Notes: generated by a model not told the origin, from the letters alone. Positions 54,200 through 62,600 are shown, numbered from the stretch's first letter. The stretch: DNA of 64,000 nt from Pseudothauera nasutitermitis (GCF_004801295.1 NZ_SSOC01000002.1:647443-711442), one strand, 5' to 3'. A program made the numbers and translations.

Positions 54200-54661
54200 T
54201 CAGGCGGACCGCATCAGGCGGCCAAAGAAGCGGCCGAGCAGGCCGCGCCCCTGCGTGCTGCGCGCACAGGCCTGCGCATAGGCACGGTCCTCGACCTGGA
54301 TATGGCGCACCAGCCAGTCGCGCAGGAACTGCAGCAGCTCCAGGCTGATCTGCTTGCCTTGCTGGATGTCCGCGCGGGCGGCGTTCACGCGCGCGACGAA
54401 CTGCTCGTGCTGGGCGCGATGCGCCGCCAGGCCGGCGTAGCCGGTGGACTGCATGTAGGCCTCTTCAGCACTGAAATGCGTCACGGTATACCGCTCCAGC
54501 TCGGCGAGGATGCGCAGCATCTCCGAACTGTCGGTGCGGCGCACGATGGCCGACCACAGGTGGTTCATGATGTCGAACAGCACCTTGTGCTGATCGTCGA
54601 TCTCTTCCAGTCCGAGGCTGTAGCTCTCGTCCCACGCCACCAGGCTGTCCTTGCCCGCCAT
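54200..54661 (-). CDS. Bacteriohemerythrin
   Basis: A 153-residue diiron oxygen-binding protein. The ligand set is visible in order: His in IDDQHKVLFDIMNHL (with a second His), His and Glu in THFSAEEAYM, His residues in HRAQHEQFV, and His and Asp in VRHIQVEDRAYA. CGGAGGA precedes the ATG. It may deliver or buffer oxygen, or respond to O2/NO. It lies 289 bp downstream of cowN on the same strand with its own likely promoter. Confidence 0.9.
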   Translation of the reverse strand: MAGKDSLVAWDESYSLGLEEIDDQHKVLFDIMNHLWSAIVRRTDSSEMLRILAELERYTVTHFSAEEAYMQSTGYAGLAAHRAQHEQFVARVNAARADIQQGKQISLELLQFLRDWLVRHIQVEDRAYAQACARSTQGRGLLGRFFGRLMRSA

Positions 54662-54834
54662 CCCGAATCCTCCGCTGTTCAGGGTACTGCCGGCACCACC
54701 CCACGGGTGCGCGGCAACCATCTGCCGGTCACGGCGACCGCTGGCCGTTCGTCGTACTGTCGAATGAAACGCAGAACAACGGCCAGCGGGGCGTTCCAGC
54801 GCGACCGATCGCGCTGCCCTGCCCCGGTGTCGGC

Positions 54835-54862
54835 ATATTACCCAAGCTTACAAATCATGCAA
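54835..54862 (-). promoter_or_regulatory. Putative promoter of the bacteriohemerythrin gene
   Basis: On the minus strand TTGCAT (54857-54862) and TAATAT (54835-54840) are separated by 16 bp within a low-GC patch of the 289-bp cowN-hemerythrin spacer. This gives a leader of roughly 165 bp. No FNR or CooA box was found in the spacer. Confidence 0.4.
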
Positions 54863-54950
54863 GAAGGATTCTGCGATATCTGTCTTTCGCCATAGTTTTC
54901 AGAATCTTTGCAATGCCATTGCAGCGGACGCCGGGGAGCGGCCCGGAAGT

Positions 54951-55283
54951 TCAGCAGCATTCGTCCTCGAGCTTGTCGAGCAGCGCCAGGGCTTCCTGGT
55001 CGTCATGGGTCTCGAACAGTTCGCGCAGCATGTTGATGTAGCTATGCACCAGGAAGAGTTCGTCGCAGCGCTGGCTGCTGCGCCCCTCCAGCTTGTCGCG
55101 GAACTGGTCCCAGAAGGCGTTGCTCTGCCCCGGTTGGTCGATGTGGCGGCGCACATACTGCATCAGCAGCTTGGCGTTGCCGTCGCAGTCGATGCCGCAG
55201 AAGGTCACGTAGCGGTCCGGCTTGTCGAGCGCCTGGGCAAAGGGATTGGCGGCGAGCGCGGTGGCGTAGGGGTTGTCGGACAT
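54951..55283 (-). CDS. cowN: CowN, N2-fixation-sustaining protein under CO
   Basis: A 110-residue small soluble protein. KPDRYVTFCGIDCDGNAKLLMQYVRRHID, NAFWDQFRDKL, DELFLVHSYINMLRELFETHDD and EALALLDKLEDECC form the near-complete CowN signature. CowN protects nitrogenase from CO inhibition. The N-terminal 20 residues are an extra Ala/Asn-rich stretch. ATG 55283 has CGGAG upstream. It follows the CooA-like regulator by 63 bp, with a CooA box centred about 70 bp before its ATG. No nif gene is in the window. Confidence 0.92.
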   Translation of the reverse strand: MSDNPYATALAANPFAQALDKPDRYVTFCGIDCDGNAKLLMQYVRRHIDQPGQSNAFWDQFRDKLEGRSSQRCDELFLVHSYINMLRELFETHDDQEALALLDKLEDECC

Positions 55284-55344
55284 CTCGGGCTCCGGGCGGA
55301 ATGGGGTCGATGGCGGCATTTTGGCGGTCGGTCGGGCGGACGTC

Positions 55345-55360
55345 TGTCAGCCAGCCGACA
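55345..55360. promoter_or_regulatory. CooA-type binding site upstream of cowN
   Basis: TGTCA-GCCAGC-CGACA on the plus strand, read TGTCG-GCTGGC-TGACA toward cowN, fits TGTCR-N6-YGACA, the CooA consensus. It overlaps the last codons and stop of the cooA-like gene. A -10-like CAAAAT (55318-55323) is centred 32 bp downstream, which puts the site near -42, the class II activator position. The sequence also fits the looser NifA pattern TGT-N10-ACA, but no -24/-12 promoter is seen. Confidence 0.75.
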
Positions 55361-55991
55361 ATCCTCCCGCACCGGCGCGGCGGCGCAGTTCGGCGGGGTC
55401 GAGCAGGATCAGGGTGCGCCGGCCGTCGCGCGCCACCACCCCATCGCGTTCCAGCTGGGTGATGAGCGAGGAAACGCTCTGTCGGGTGGTGCCGAGCAGG
55501 CGGGCGATGTCCTCGGTGCGCAGCACGAGCGCCACGCGCAGGCCGGGCGGCAGCGCCGGGTCGGTCTCGCGCGCCCGTTCCAACAGGAAGTTGGCGAGCC
55601 GTGCCGGCACGTCGCGGAAGGCCAGGTTTTCGATGATGCCGATGGAGCCGGCGAGCAGGCGGGCGAACACGCGGATGATCACCGGGGTGAGCTGCGGCTC
55701 GGCGAGCAGGCGGGCCTGGAAGCCGGCGGTATCGGCGACCTGCACGCGGCAGTCGGTGAACGCCTCCACCCAGGCGCGGCTGTGGGTGGAGAAGATCTCG
55801 CCCGGCTCCAGGAAGGCCAGCGTGAGTTCCTTGCCTTCCCCTGCGATGAACACCCGCGCGCGCCCTTCCTGCAGCACGAACACCTTGTCGGCGCGCCCGC
55901 CCGGCGTGCAGATGAACTCGCCGCGCACATGGCGGCGCTCCAGCGGATGCGGCAGCAGATCACTGGCCGTGCCCTGCGGATGTCGCCTCAT
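55347..55991 (-). CDS. cooA: CooA-like CO-sensing Crp/Fnr-family regulator
   Basis: A 214-residue Crp-fold regulator. The sensor domain has KVFVLQEGRARVFIAGEGKELTLAFLEPGEIFSTHSRAWVEA. The His at 70 aligns with the CO-displaceable-heme His77 of CooA. The position of CooA Cys75 is Ser68 here. Dimer helix and hinge (IIENLAFRDVPARLANFLLERA) and the recognition helix LLGTTRQSVSSLITQLERDG also follow CooA. No Fnr cysteine cluster is present. GGGGAG before ATG; it starts directly at the end of the response regulator gene. Likely activator of cowN. Confidence 0.8.
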   Translation of the reverse strand: MRRHPQGTASDLLPHPLERRHVRGEFICTPGGRADKVFVLQEGRARVFIAGEGKELTLAFLEPGEIFSTHSRAWVEAFTDCRVQVADTAGFQARLLAEPQLTPVIIRVFARLLAGSIGIIENLAFRDVPARLANFLLERARETDPALPPGLRVALVLRTEDIARLLGTTRQSVSSLITQLERDGVVARDGRRTLILLDPAELRRRAGAGGLSAG

Positions 55992-56942
55992 TCAGGTCTC
56001 CCCTGCCGCGCCGCGCAGCTTGCCCATGGCCATCGACGCGGCGGCGGTACGGGTTTCCACGCCGAGCTTGTCGAACACGTGTTCCAGATGCTTGTGCACC
56101 GTGCGCGGGCTGGTGCCGAGAATGTCGCCGATGTCGCGGTTGGTCTTGCCGCGGATCACCCAGTAGAGCACCTCGGCCTCGCGCGCGGTGAGGCGGAAGG
56201 CGGCCACCAGCGCCTCGATGGCGGAGGCGTCGTTTTCCTCGCGCAGCACGATCAGCCATTCGTCCGCGCCCTCTTCCGCCGCCCGGTCGTGAAAGGTGGC
56301 GAGCAGGCGGCGCGGGCCTTCGGCATGCACCCGTTGCGGGGCCTCCTCGCCGGTGCGGCGCGCGCGCTCGGCGTTCTCGGCCCAGGCCAGCAGGCGCGCG
56401 GGCGTACCGCCGGCAGCCTCGGGAAACCATTCGGCAAGCAGCGCGCGTGCCAGCGCGGTCTGCCAGGTGATGCGCCCGCTGGCGCCGTGGATGGCCACCG
56501 TGCCCTGACCGAAGGCATCCAGCGCGCTGCGCGCCTGGCGCATGTGGCGCGCGCTCTGCAAGTGGGCGGCGATGCGCGCGAGCACCTCGGCCGGGCGGAT
56601 CGGCTTGGTCACGTAATCCGCCCCGCCGGCGGCGAAGGCGGCCACCAAGTGCTCGGTTTCGGTCAGCCCGGTCATGAACACGATGGGAATGTGCTGGGTG
56701 ACGAAATCCGCCTTCAGCCGCCGAGCCACCTCGAAGCCGTCCATGCCGGGCATCATCGCGTCGAGCAGCACGATGTCCGGCAGGCTCTGGCGCGCACGCG
56801 CCAGCGCGGCCTCGCCGTGGGTGGCCACCAGCACGGTGTAGCCGGCCTCGTCGAGCGCGTCGTGCAGCAGCGAGAGATTTTCCGGCACATCGTCCACGAT
56901 CAGCACGATGTCGTTGTCAATTCGGTTACGCACGGGATTCAT
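55992..56942 (-). CDS. Response regulator (REC + LuxR-type HTH)
   Basis: A 316-residue regulator. The receiver (about 10-130) has DIVLIVDDVPENLSLLHDAL, phospho-Asp in IVLLDAMMPGMDGFEVA and DYVTKPIRP. The middle (about 140-235) resembles a degenerate PAS-like linker. The C-terminal LuxR HTH has LTAREAEVLYWVIRGKTNRDIGDILGTSPRTVHKHLEHVFDKLGV. It overlaps the end of the transporter-kinase gene by 17 bp and is followed without gap by the cooA-like gene. It is therefore probably the partner of the kinase. Confidence 0.93.
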   Translation of the reverse strand: MNPVRNRIDNDIVLIVDDVPENLSLLHDALDEAGYTVLVATHGEAALARARQSLPDIVLLDAMMPGMDGFEVARRLKADFVTQHIPIVFMTGLTETEHLVAAFAAGGADYVTKPIRPAEVLARIAAHLQSARHMRQARSALDAFGQGTVAIHGASGRITWQTALARALLAEWFPEAAGGTPARLLAWAENAERARRTGEEAPQRVHAEGPRRLLATFHDRAAEEGADEWLIVLREENDASAIEALVAAFRLTAREAEVLYWVIRGKTNRDIGDILGTSPRTVHKHLEHVFDKLGVETRTAAASMAMGKLRGAAGET

Positions 56943-59900
56943 GACCGGCCAGAACAAGGGAACGCATGGCGTCGAACTGGAATTCGCGCGCCTGTATGCG
57001 CAGGCGGCGGACGAATTCCGCGCAGGCGGGCTGCGCCGCCTCGATTTCGTCGAGTTTTTCCAGGATGCCGCGCAGGTAGCCCAGGCCGATCAACTCGTCC
57101 AGGGCATGCAGCGCGGCGGTTTCCGGATACACCAGGACGGGCACCGGCGGCGGCGCGGCCACCCGGCGCGGCATGGTGCGCGGCCGCGCCGCAGGCGCCT
57201 CGGCCACGCGTGGCAGGAACAGGCGGATGCGGAAAGTGGTGCCCCGCCCCGGCGTGCTGTCCACCTGCATCTCGCCGCCCATCAGGTCGGTGAGCATGCG
57301 CGCGATGGTCAGCCCCAACCCGGTGCCACTGGCCTCCGCGTTGCCGGACACGCCGCGCGCGAAGGGCTCGAAGATGCGCGCAAGATCCTCGGCAGCGATC
57401 CCAGGGCCGCTGTCGCGCACCTCGAATACCGCCATCTCGCGCGCGTAGCGCAGACGCAGCACCACCTCGCCGCGCATGGTGAACTTCACCGCGTTGCCGA
57501 CGATGTTGATGAGGATCTGGCGCAGGCGCTTCTCGTCGGCACGCACCGCCGCCGGCAGTTCACCGTCCTGCTCGTAGCGGAACGCCAGCCCCTTGTCGCG
57601 CGCCTGCAGTTCAAACATATGCACCAGGTCGTCGACGAACTGTGGGAAGTCCAGCGCACCGCTTTCCAGCTTGAGCTTGCCGCCCTCGATACGCGCGATG
57701 TCCAGCGTGCCTTCGATCAGCGAGAGCAGATGCTCGCCGCTGCGGCGGATCACCCGCAGGGCCTGGCGCCGGTTGTCCGGCACGGCCGGGTCGTCGGCGA
57801 GCATCTGGGCGTAGCCGAGAATGCTGTTGAGCGGCGTGCGCATCTCGTGGCTGATGGTGGTGATGTAGCGCGTCTTGGCCCGGTTGGCCTGGTCGGCCTG
57901 GGCGCGCGCGCGTTGCAATTGCTCGTCGGTGCGCCGGTGCAGGTCGATCTCGCGAGTCAGCAGATGTGTCTGGCGGTTGGATTCCTCCTGCGCCACCTTG
58001 CGGCTCTTGTGCGCCAGCACCAGCCACCACGCCGCCACCCCGGCGACCAGCAGCAGCAGCGCGTAGGCCTTGATGAAGCTGCTCTGCAAGGCCGGCACCA
58101 GTTCGGCATGCGTGCGGCCGAGCGCTTCGGCCTCGTGCAGGTAGAGCAGGCCGAGCAGCAGCGCCAGGGCAGGCACGATGAAGCTCATCAGTGCCAGGAA
58201 ATGCCCCAGTCCGGAATGCAGCCAGGGCTGCACCACCCCGGGCAGCCAGCGCCGCGCCACGCCCTCCCATTGCGCGGCCAGCGTGGCCTGCGGTTTGCAC
58301 AGATCGTGGCAGCGTGCGTCCAGCGCGCAGCACAGCGAACAGATCTGCCCCTGGTAGGCCGGGCAATGCGCCATGTCGTCGGATTCGTACTCGCGCTCGC
58401 ACACCACGCAGCGCCGCAGCCCGCCGCCGGCCGGCGCCTGGTCGGCGCGCGCCAGGTAGTAGCGCCCGCCGGTGGCCCAGGCGATCAGCGGCGCGGCGGC
58501 GAAGGCCACACCCAGACTGATCAGCGTGGCGTAGGGCTGCACGGACGGCCCGAAAGCGCCCAGGAAGGCGGCCACCGACAGGGCCGAGGCCAGCAGCATC
58601 GCGCCCACGCCCACCGGGTTCACGTCATACAGATGGGCGCGCTTGAACTCGATGCCCTTGGGCGACCAGCCCAGCGGCTTGTTGATCACCAGATCGGCGG
58701 CCACCGCAGCGAACCAGGCCACCGCCACGTTGGAATACAGGCCGAGCACCTGGCCCAACGCCTGGAACACGTCGAGTTCCATCAACATCAGCGCAATCAG
58801 CGTGTTGAACACCATCCACACCACCCGCCCCGGATGGCTGTGGGTGACCCGCGCGAAGAAGTTGGACCATGCCAGCGAACCGGCATAGGCGTTGGTGACG
58901 TTGATCTTCAACTGCGAAACCACGACGAACACCGCGGTGACCGCGAGCACCACGCGCGCATCGTCGAACACGTAGCCGAAGCCGATCAGATACATCTGGT
59001 TAGGGTCCACCGCCTTCTCGGCGGGCACCAGCGCGCTCAGCGCCAGCCAGGCCAGCAGCGCGCCGCCGAGCATCTTCACCGCGCCCATCAGCACCCAGCC
59101 GGGCCCGCCGAGCAGCACCGCGAACCACCAGCGCCAGCGGTTGGCGCGCGTCTGTTCCGGCATGAAGCGCAGGTAATCGACCTGCTCACCAACTTGGGTG
59201 ATCAGCGCAATGCCGACGGTCACCGCCGCACCAACGAGGTGCATGTTGAACTCGCCCCCCTGCCCGTCCAGCCCCGCATAGGCGAACAGCCCATGCAGGG
59301 CTTCCGGCTCCTGTTGCAGCAGGAACACGTAGGGCAGCACCAGCAGCACGATCCACAAGGGCTGCGAAAGCGTCTGCAGCCGACTGATGTGGGTGATGCC
59401 GTGGGTGACCAGCGGAATCACCACCAGCGCGCTCACCATGTAGCCCCAGACTGGTGCAAGGCCGAAGGCCAGCTCCAGCGCGTAGGCCATGATGGCCGCT
59501 TCCAGCGCAAACAGGATGAAGGTGAAGCAGGCGTAGATCAGCGAGGTGATCGTCGAGCCGATGTAGCCGAAGCCCGCGCCGCGCGTCAGCAGATCCATGT
59601 CCACCCCGTGGCGCGCCGCATACACGCTGATCGGCAGCCCGGTGGCGAAGATGATCAGGCTCATCGCCACGATGGCCCAGAAAGTGTTGATGAAGCCGTA
59701 GTTCACCAGCAGCGTGGCGCCCACCGCCTCCAGCACCAGAAAGGCCGCCGCGCCGAACGCGGTGTTGGCCACGCGCATCTCGCTCCACCTGCGGAAGCTG
59801 CGCGGGGTGAAGCGCAGCGCGTAATCCTCCAGCGTTTCGCGCGCCACCCAGGCGTTGTAGTCGCGCCGCACCTTCATGACGCGCTGCACCGGTTCGGCGG

Positions 59901-59943
59901 CGGGCGCTGCGGGCGACGGGGCGGAGGTGGGCGGCACGGACAT
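56926..59943 (-). CDS. NCS1 transporter-histidine kinase fusion sensor
   Basis: A 1005-residue membrane sensor. Residues about 50-490 form a twelve-helix purine/cytosine permease-like (NCS1) transporter (GAGFGYIGSTITSLIYACF, QVGEQVDYLRFMPEQT, INVTNAYAGSLAWSNFF). A cysteine-rich module follows at about 509-551 (CVVCEREYESDDMAHC, ICSLCCALDARCHDLC). Two further membrane helices, a coiled coil, HisKA (ISHEMRTPLNSILGY, His near 698) and an ATP-binding domain (VRDSGPGIA, GTGLGLTIARML) complete it. It probably senses a nucleobase, hydantoin or urea-like compound during transport. GTG 60006 is an alternative start. Confidence 0.88.
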   Translation of the reverse strand: MSVPPTSAPSPAAPAAEPVQRVMKVRRDYNAWVARETLEDYALRFTPRSFRRWSEMRVANTAFGAAAFLVLEAVGATLLVNYGFINTFWAIVAMSLIIFATGLPISVYAARHGVDMDLLTRGAGFGYIGSTITSLIYACFTFILFALEAAIMAYALELAFGLAPVWGYMVSALVVIPLVTHGITHISRLQTLSQPLWIVLLVLPYVFLLQQEPEALHGLFAYAGLDGQGGEFNMHLVGAAVTVGIALITQVGEQVDYLRFMPEQTRANRWRWWFAVLLGGPGWVLMGAVKMLGGALLAWLALSALVPAEKAVDPNQMYLIGFGYVFDDARVVLAVTAVFVVVSQLKINVTNAYAGSLAWSNFFARVTHSHPGRVVWMVFNTLIALMLMELDVFQALGQVLGLYSNVAVAWFAAVAADLVINKPLGWSPKGIEFKRAHLYDVNPVGVGAMLLASALSVAAFLGAFGPSVQPYATLISLGVAFAAAPLIAWATGGRYYLARADQAPAGGGLRRCVVCEREYESDDMAHCPAYQGQICSLCCALDARCHDLCKPQATLAAQWEGVARRWLPGVVQPWLHSGLGHFLALMSFIVPALALLLGLLYLHEAEALGRTHAELVPALQSSFIKAYALLLLVAGVAAWWLVLAHKSRKVAQEESNRQTHLLTREIDLHRRTDEQLQRARAQADQANRAKTRYITTISHEMRTPLNSILGYAQMLADDPAVPDNRRQALRVIRRSGEHLLSLIEGTLDIARIEGGKLKLESGALDFPQFVDDLVHMFELQARDKGLAFRYEQDGELPAAVRADEKRLRQILINIVGNAVKFTMRGEVVLRLRYAREMAVFEVRDSGPGIAAEDLARIFEPFARGVSGNAEASGTGLGLTIARMLTDLMGGEMQVDSTPGRGTTFRIRLFLPRVAEAPAARPRTMPRRVAAPPPVPVLVYPETAALHALDELIGLGYLRGILEKLDEIEAAQPACAEFVRRLRIQAREFQFDAMRSLVLAGHESRA

Positions 59944-60122
59944 GCGGGCGTGGGATGCTGGGGGCAGGCTGCAGTCCAGCAATCGGCGTGCCAGCGCGGG
60001 AGCCACGCATGAGCGGAACGGAGGGGGCCGGCATGTCGGCTATCCGCCAATCGCCCCGCCACCCCGCGTCGTTACGGACAGACATGACCACGCACCGCAC
60101 AGCGTCACGAACGCCCGGAAAG

Positions 60123-60146
60123 CAAAAAGCCCCGCAGTGCGGGGCT
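60123..60146 (-). terminator. Rho-independent terminator behind the tRNA-Ser fragment
   Basis: On the minus strand AGCCCCGCACTGCGGGGCT folds into a stem with T-rich tail (TTTTTGCT). It directly follows the tRNA-Ser 3' fragment, the usual place of a tRNA terminator. Confidence 0.8.
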
Positions 60147-60154
60147 CAGTGCTT

Positions 60155-60168
60155 TGGCGGAGACGGAG
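60155..60168 (-). tRNA. tRNA-Ser 3'-end fragment (attachment-site remnant)
   Basis: Minus-strand CTCCGTCTCCGCCA equals the 3' acceptor end, including CCA, of many proteobacterial tRNA-Ser genes. The preceding T-arm sequence is absent (GTGTGAATTA instead of GGTTCGAATC). A fragment like this next to its native terminator is typical of a site used by a tyrosine integrase, with the intact tRNA expected at the far end of the integrated element, to the right. Confidence 0.6.
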
Positions 60169-60375
60169 TAATTCACACACTCTTTCATTACGCCACAATC
60201 ATCGAATAAGAATCGCGCTGCCTACAAATCTACCTACAAAATGGTTGATCCCAAGGGCTCGGCGCAGCGCGATCAGATCAGGACCAGTGTAGGCGTGCAT
60301 GGAGTTCCTCGCCACGGCAAGCAGGCGCCAATTATTTCACATTGGTAAGATCAGCGTTTTGAAAAGGTCCTACCC

Positions 60376-61317
60376 ATGCCCTCAAAAACCACGCGACACA
60401 GCCGTATCTTGATATGGCCGCTTTGGAGTCTATTAATGACCTTGGTCATTCTCGCCCCTTGGGTGACCTACATTTACTGGTTCGCCATCCACCCCCCAGG
60501 TGGAAGCTCTTTAAGCACAGATACTGAGATATGGGGGCAATTTGGCGACTTCATTGGCGGGGTGCTGAATCCAGTGGTGGCCACAGGTGCGTTCTGCTTG
60601 CTCGCGATCTCAGTTGGCATCCAGAAAAGAGAGCTGGAGGCCACTCGAGACGTCATGACTAAGCAGTCTGAGACGTTAAAACAGCAGGCGTTTGAGAGTA
60701 CATTTTTCTCCTTACTTGATCAACTTAAGGATTCGAACCATCGTTTGTCCGAATTAGCCGAGCGGTGGCCTCCCTCTTCGGAAGAATTTGCAGGAGAGCC
60801 ACCGCCCTCATCCCTGGCCAATCTACAGCCCGAGCCTGTTTCACAGTTCATTGCTGTCAGGCAACATTTACAGATGTCGCGCTCGAGATTGAATTTGATG
60901 CCCGTGGCCGTCGCTCAGAAAAACTGCGACCTGCATTTCCCCGCAGTGATCAAGAACGGGATGAACCTGCTGCAAATCCTGCAATTTCTGGATCTCAGGT
61001 CACCCGAGCTAGATAAGGATCGCCTGAGCTTCTATCTCCGCCTGATTCGGAATCAGACTGACGGGCCCACGCTTCTGCTTATAGCTGCGCGGGCCTTGCC
61101 TGGGGCACCTGATTACCCCACACCGGAACACAGGCTTGGATTGAAAGCTCTCCTAGAGAAATTCGCCATGCTCGAAGAGATTGGGTTCAAGGGAAATGCA
61201 GCCCCCTTCGGGTATGAAGGCCAAGTGATGGCCTTCTATGATTCAAGCGCTTTCGGAAATAATGAGGGCTATCGCCAGTTTCAAGAAGCCCAGGTGCGCA
61301 ACAGCAACAGTCTCTGA
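60376..61317 (+). CDS. Putative phage abortive-infection (AbiC-like) membrane protein
   Basis: 313 residues. Two N-terminal membrane segments (LIWPLWSLLMTLVILAPWVTYIYWF and PVVATGAFCLLAISVGI) flank WGQFGDFIGGVLNPVVA, a signature of putative AbiC-type phage-exclusion proteins. A coiled-coil stretch with QKRELEATRDVMTKQSETLKQQAFESTFFSLLDQL follows, also typical. GC content is clearly below the chromosome. It lies between the tRNA fragment and phage tail genes, the usual place for prophage cargo that blocks other phages. Activity is untested. Confidence 0.65.
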   Translation: MPSKTTRHSRILIWPLWSLLMTLVILAPWVTYIYWFAIHPPGGSSLSTDTEIWGQFGDFIGGVLNPVVATGAFCLLAISVGIQKRELEATRDVMTKQSETLKQQAFESTFFSLLDQLKDSNHRLSELAERWPPSSEEFAGEPPPSSLANLQPEPVSQFIAVRQHLQMSRSRLNLMPVAVAQKNCDLHFPAVIKNGMNLLQILQFLDLRSPELDKDRLSFYLRLIRNQTDGPTLLLIAARALPGAPDYPTPEHRLGLKALLEKFAMLEEIGFKGNAAPFGYEGQVMAFYDSSAFGNNEGYRQFQEAQVRNSNSL

Positions 61318-61592
61318 CCACTTTCACATCTCCCGCAGGTCGCAGGTCAGACCTGCCAGCGGCACCAAGAGGATTCGGCGGGGGGCGGAGGCTGCGGGAA
61401 ATTCTGCGGCAAGGATGGACATCTGCACGCTCACTGCACCGCTCTCAGGGCGTCGAGCTGCGCAGGCAGGCGAAGTCGGCGAGCAGATCGCCGGTGGAGG
61501 CGGCTGGCGTGCCGTTGCCAGCAACGTCGGGATCTGCGGCGGTGCCACAGCCAGAATTGCCACCTTACCAACCACAGACATACCAGAGGAAT
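61318..61592. other. Spacer between AbiC-like and DUF2971-like genes
   Basis: 275 bp without a credible gene. On the minus strand one frame reads SGCGTAADPDVAGNGTPAAS and continues to a stop at about 61454, but it has no start codon. It may be the rest of a phage lysis or lipoprotein gene. Confidence 0.3.
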
Positions 61593-62303
61593 TCAAATCC
61601 TGACCATCTCAACCAGCGTACCGGGTAACCGACGCAGAATAAACTCCCTCCGGGAACTCACCAATGATGCGGGAGCATCACCGTGCAGGCGTATGCACGT
61701 CAACATCTGGTCCAGCGCCACCGGAACACGCCTGGGGCTGTGCAAGCATGCACCTATTTCCATGCCACCAATGACTCGAACCTCCTTCTCCCAAGCAAAT
61801 AATTCCTGCTTGCACGTAAACAGATCAACCGGGCCCAATTCCATCAAAAAGTGTTTGTCATAGTTTAGGTACCGAACGGGCGCAATGACAAAATCCGGCC
61901 CAATCGCTGCCCGAAGATGACGAACTGTTGTCTCTATAACAACTCCTTCCGCACCGCCTGCGTAGTCAGACCACATTCGAGTATCTGCCGTATCTGCACA
62001 CGTCCAGCAACTGATTACGTAGGCCCCACGCCCTGCCTGTGCAATTGCTGTTTTCGCCCGCTCAGCAATGGATCTACCCTCACCATCAACCCCCCACGAC
62101 ACTAGCTGATTGTCCCAGTAAGCATGATCTACATTGCTGTAGCTTCCCTCCCTATCGTCTGAAAACCTTGATGCAGGGGGGAAATACAGCTCCCCTTTTA
62201 TCAGAAGATCATCGAACTTCTTTGGAGTCAGAAAGCGGCGCAACGTTAGGCTGCCACTCTCCCGCTCAAACTGACTCGCCCATTCCGGTCGCTGCAGGGG
62301 CAT
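61593..62303 (-). CDS. DUF2971-like protein
   Basis: 236 residues. The pattern LRRFLTPKKFDDLLIKGELYFPPASRFSDDREG, then VISCWTCADTADTRMWSDYAGGAEGVVIETTV, matches the DUF2971 arrangement (early phenylalanine-rich loop, a Cys-Trp segment, then MWxxYA). No biochemical function is established for the family; members often occur in defence islands and prophage cargo. Low GC. Start at 62303 (MPLQRPEW); upstream frame to 62357 is possible. Confidence 0.6.
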   Translation of the reverse strand: MPLQRPEWASQFERESGSLTLRRFLTPKKFDDLLIKGELYFPPASRFSDDREGSYSNVDHAYWDNQLVSWGVDGEGRSIAERAKTAIAQAGRGAYVISCWTCADTADTRMWSDYAGGAEGVVIETTVRHLRAAIGPDFVIAPVRYLNYDKHFLMELGPVDLFTCKQELFAWEKEVRVIGGMEIGACLHSPRRVPVALDQMLTCIRLHGDAPASLVSSRREFILRRLPGTLVEMVRI

Positions 62304-62378
62304 GAAACACCATTCATACTCATGACAGAAGGGCCATATCTTCAGTGTGAAACACACTTGATGGCAACTATCCCTTCT

Positions 62379-62600
62379 TCACACTGTTTGCGGCGTGTAA
62401 ATCAGCCCGCCCGGCGCCGGCCCTTCGACGACCCCGGCGCGGATGAAGACCGCGGTGTCCACCGCCGCCTCGCCGCGCGCATGCACACGGGCGCCGCCGG
62501 GGAGTTCGACAAGGACGCCGGTGTCTGTGGTGGCGACGACGGTGCCGTATTCCAGGCGCGGCTCGGGGATGAGCGCGCGCAGGCGGTTATAGAGGTTCAT
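62379..62600 (-). CDS. Small phage tail-associated protein
   Basis: 73 residues: NLYNRLRALIPEPRLEYGT, then GVLVELPGGARVHARGEAAVD, ending GGLIYTPQT. It looks like a small beta-rich (OB-like) protein of tail tip or spike modules. It overlaps the upstream tail protein gene by 14 bp, so it belongs to the late phage operon. GC is as high as the chromosome, unlike the neighbouring cargo genes. No specific homolog recalled. Confidence 0.6.
   Translation of the reverse strand: MNLYNRLRALIPEPRLEYGTVVATTDTGVLVELPGGARVHARGEAAVDTAVFIRAGVVEGPAPGGLIYTPQTV

Noticed and set aside
55284..55360. NifA/sigma-54 promoter for cowN
   Set aside because: TGT-N10-ACA is met by the CooA site, but no GG-N10-GC element is found between it and the cowN ATG.
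55347..55991. Fnr-type oxygen regulator
   Set aside because: The N-terminal cysteine cluster needed for a 4Fe-4S centre is absent; heme-site features match CooA instead.
56908..60012. Plus-strand open frame of 1034 codons antisense to the transporter-kinase
   Set aside because: His/Gln/Arg-rich composition without domains; a by-product of high-GC codon bias in the real minus-strand gene.
61324..61596. 90-codon minus-strand frame coupled to the DUF2971-like gene
   Set aside because: TTG start, no ribosome-binding site, no recognisable family; possible remnant only.
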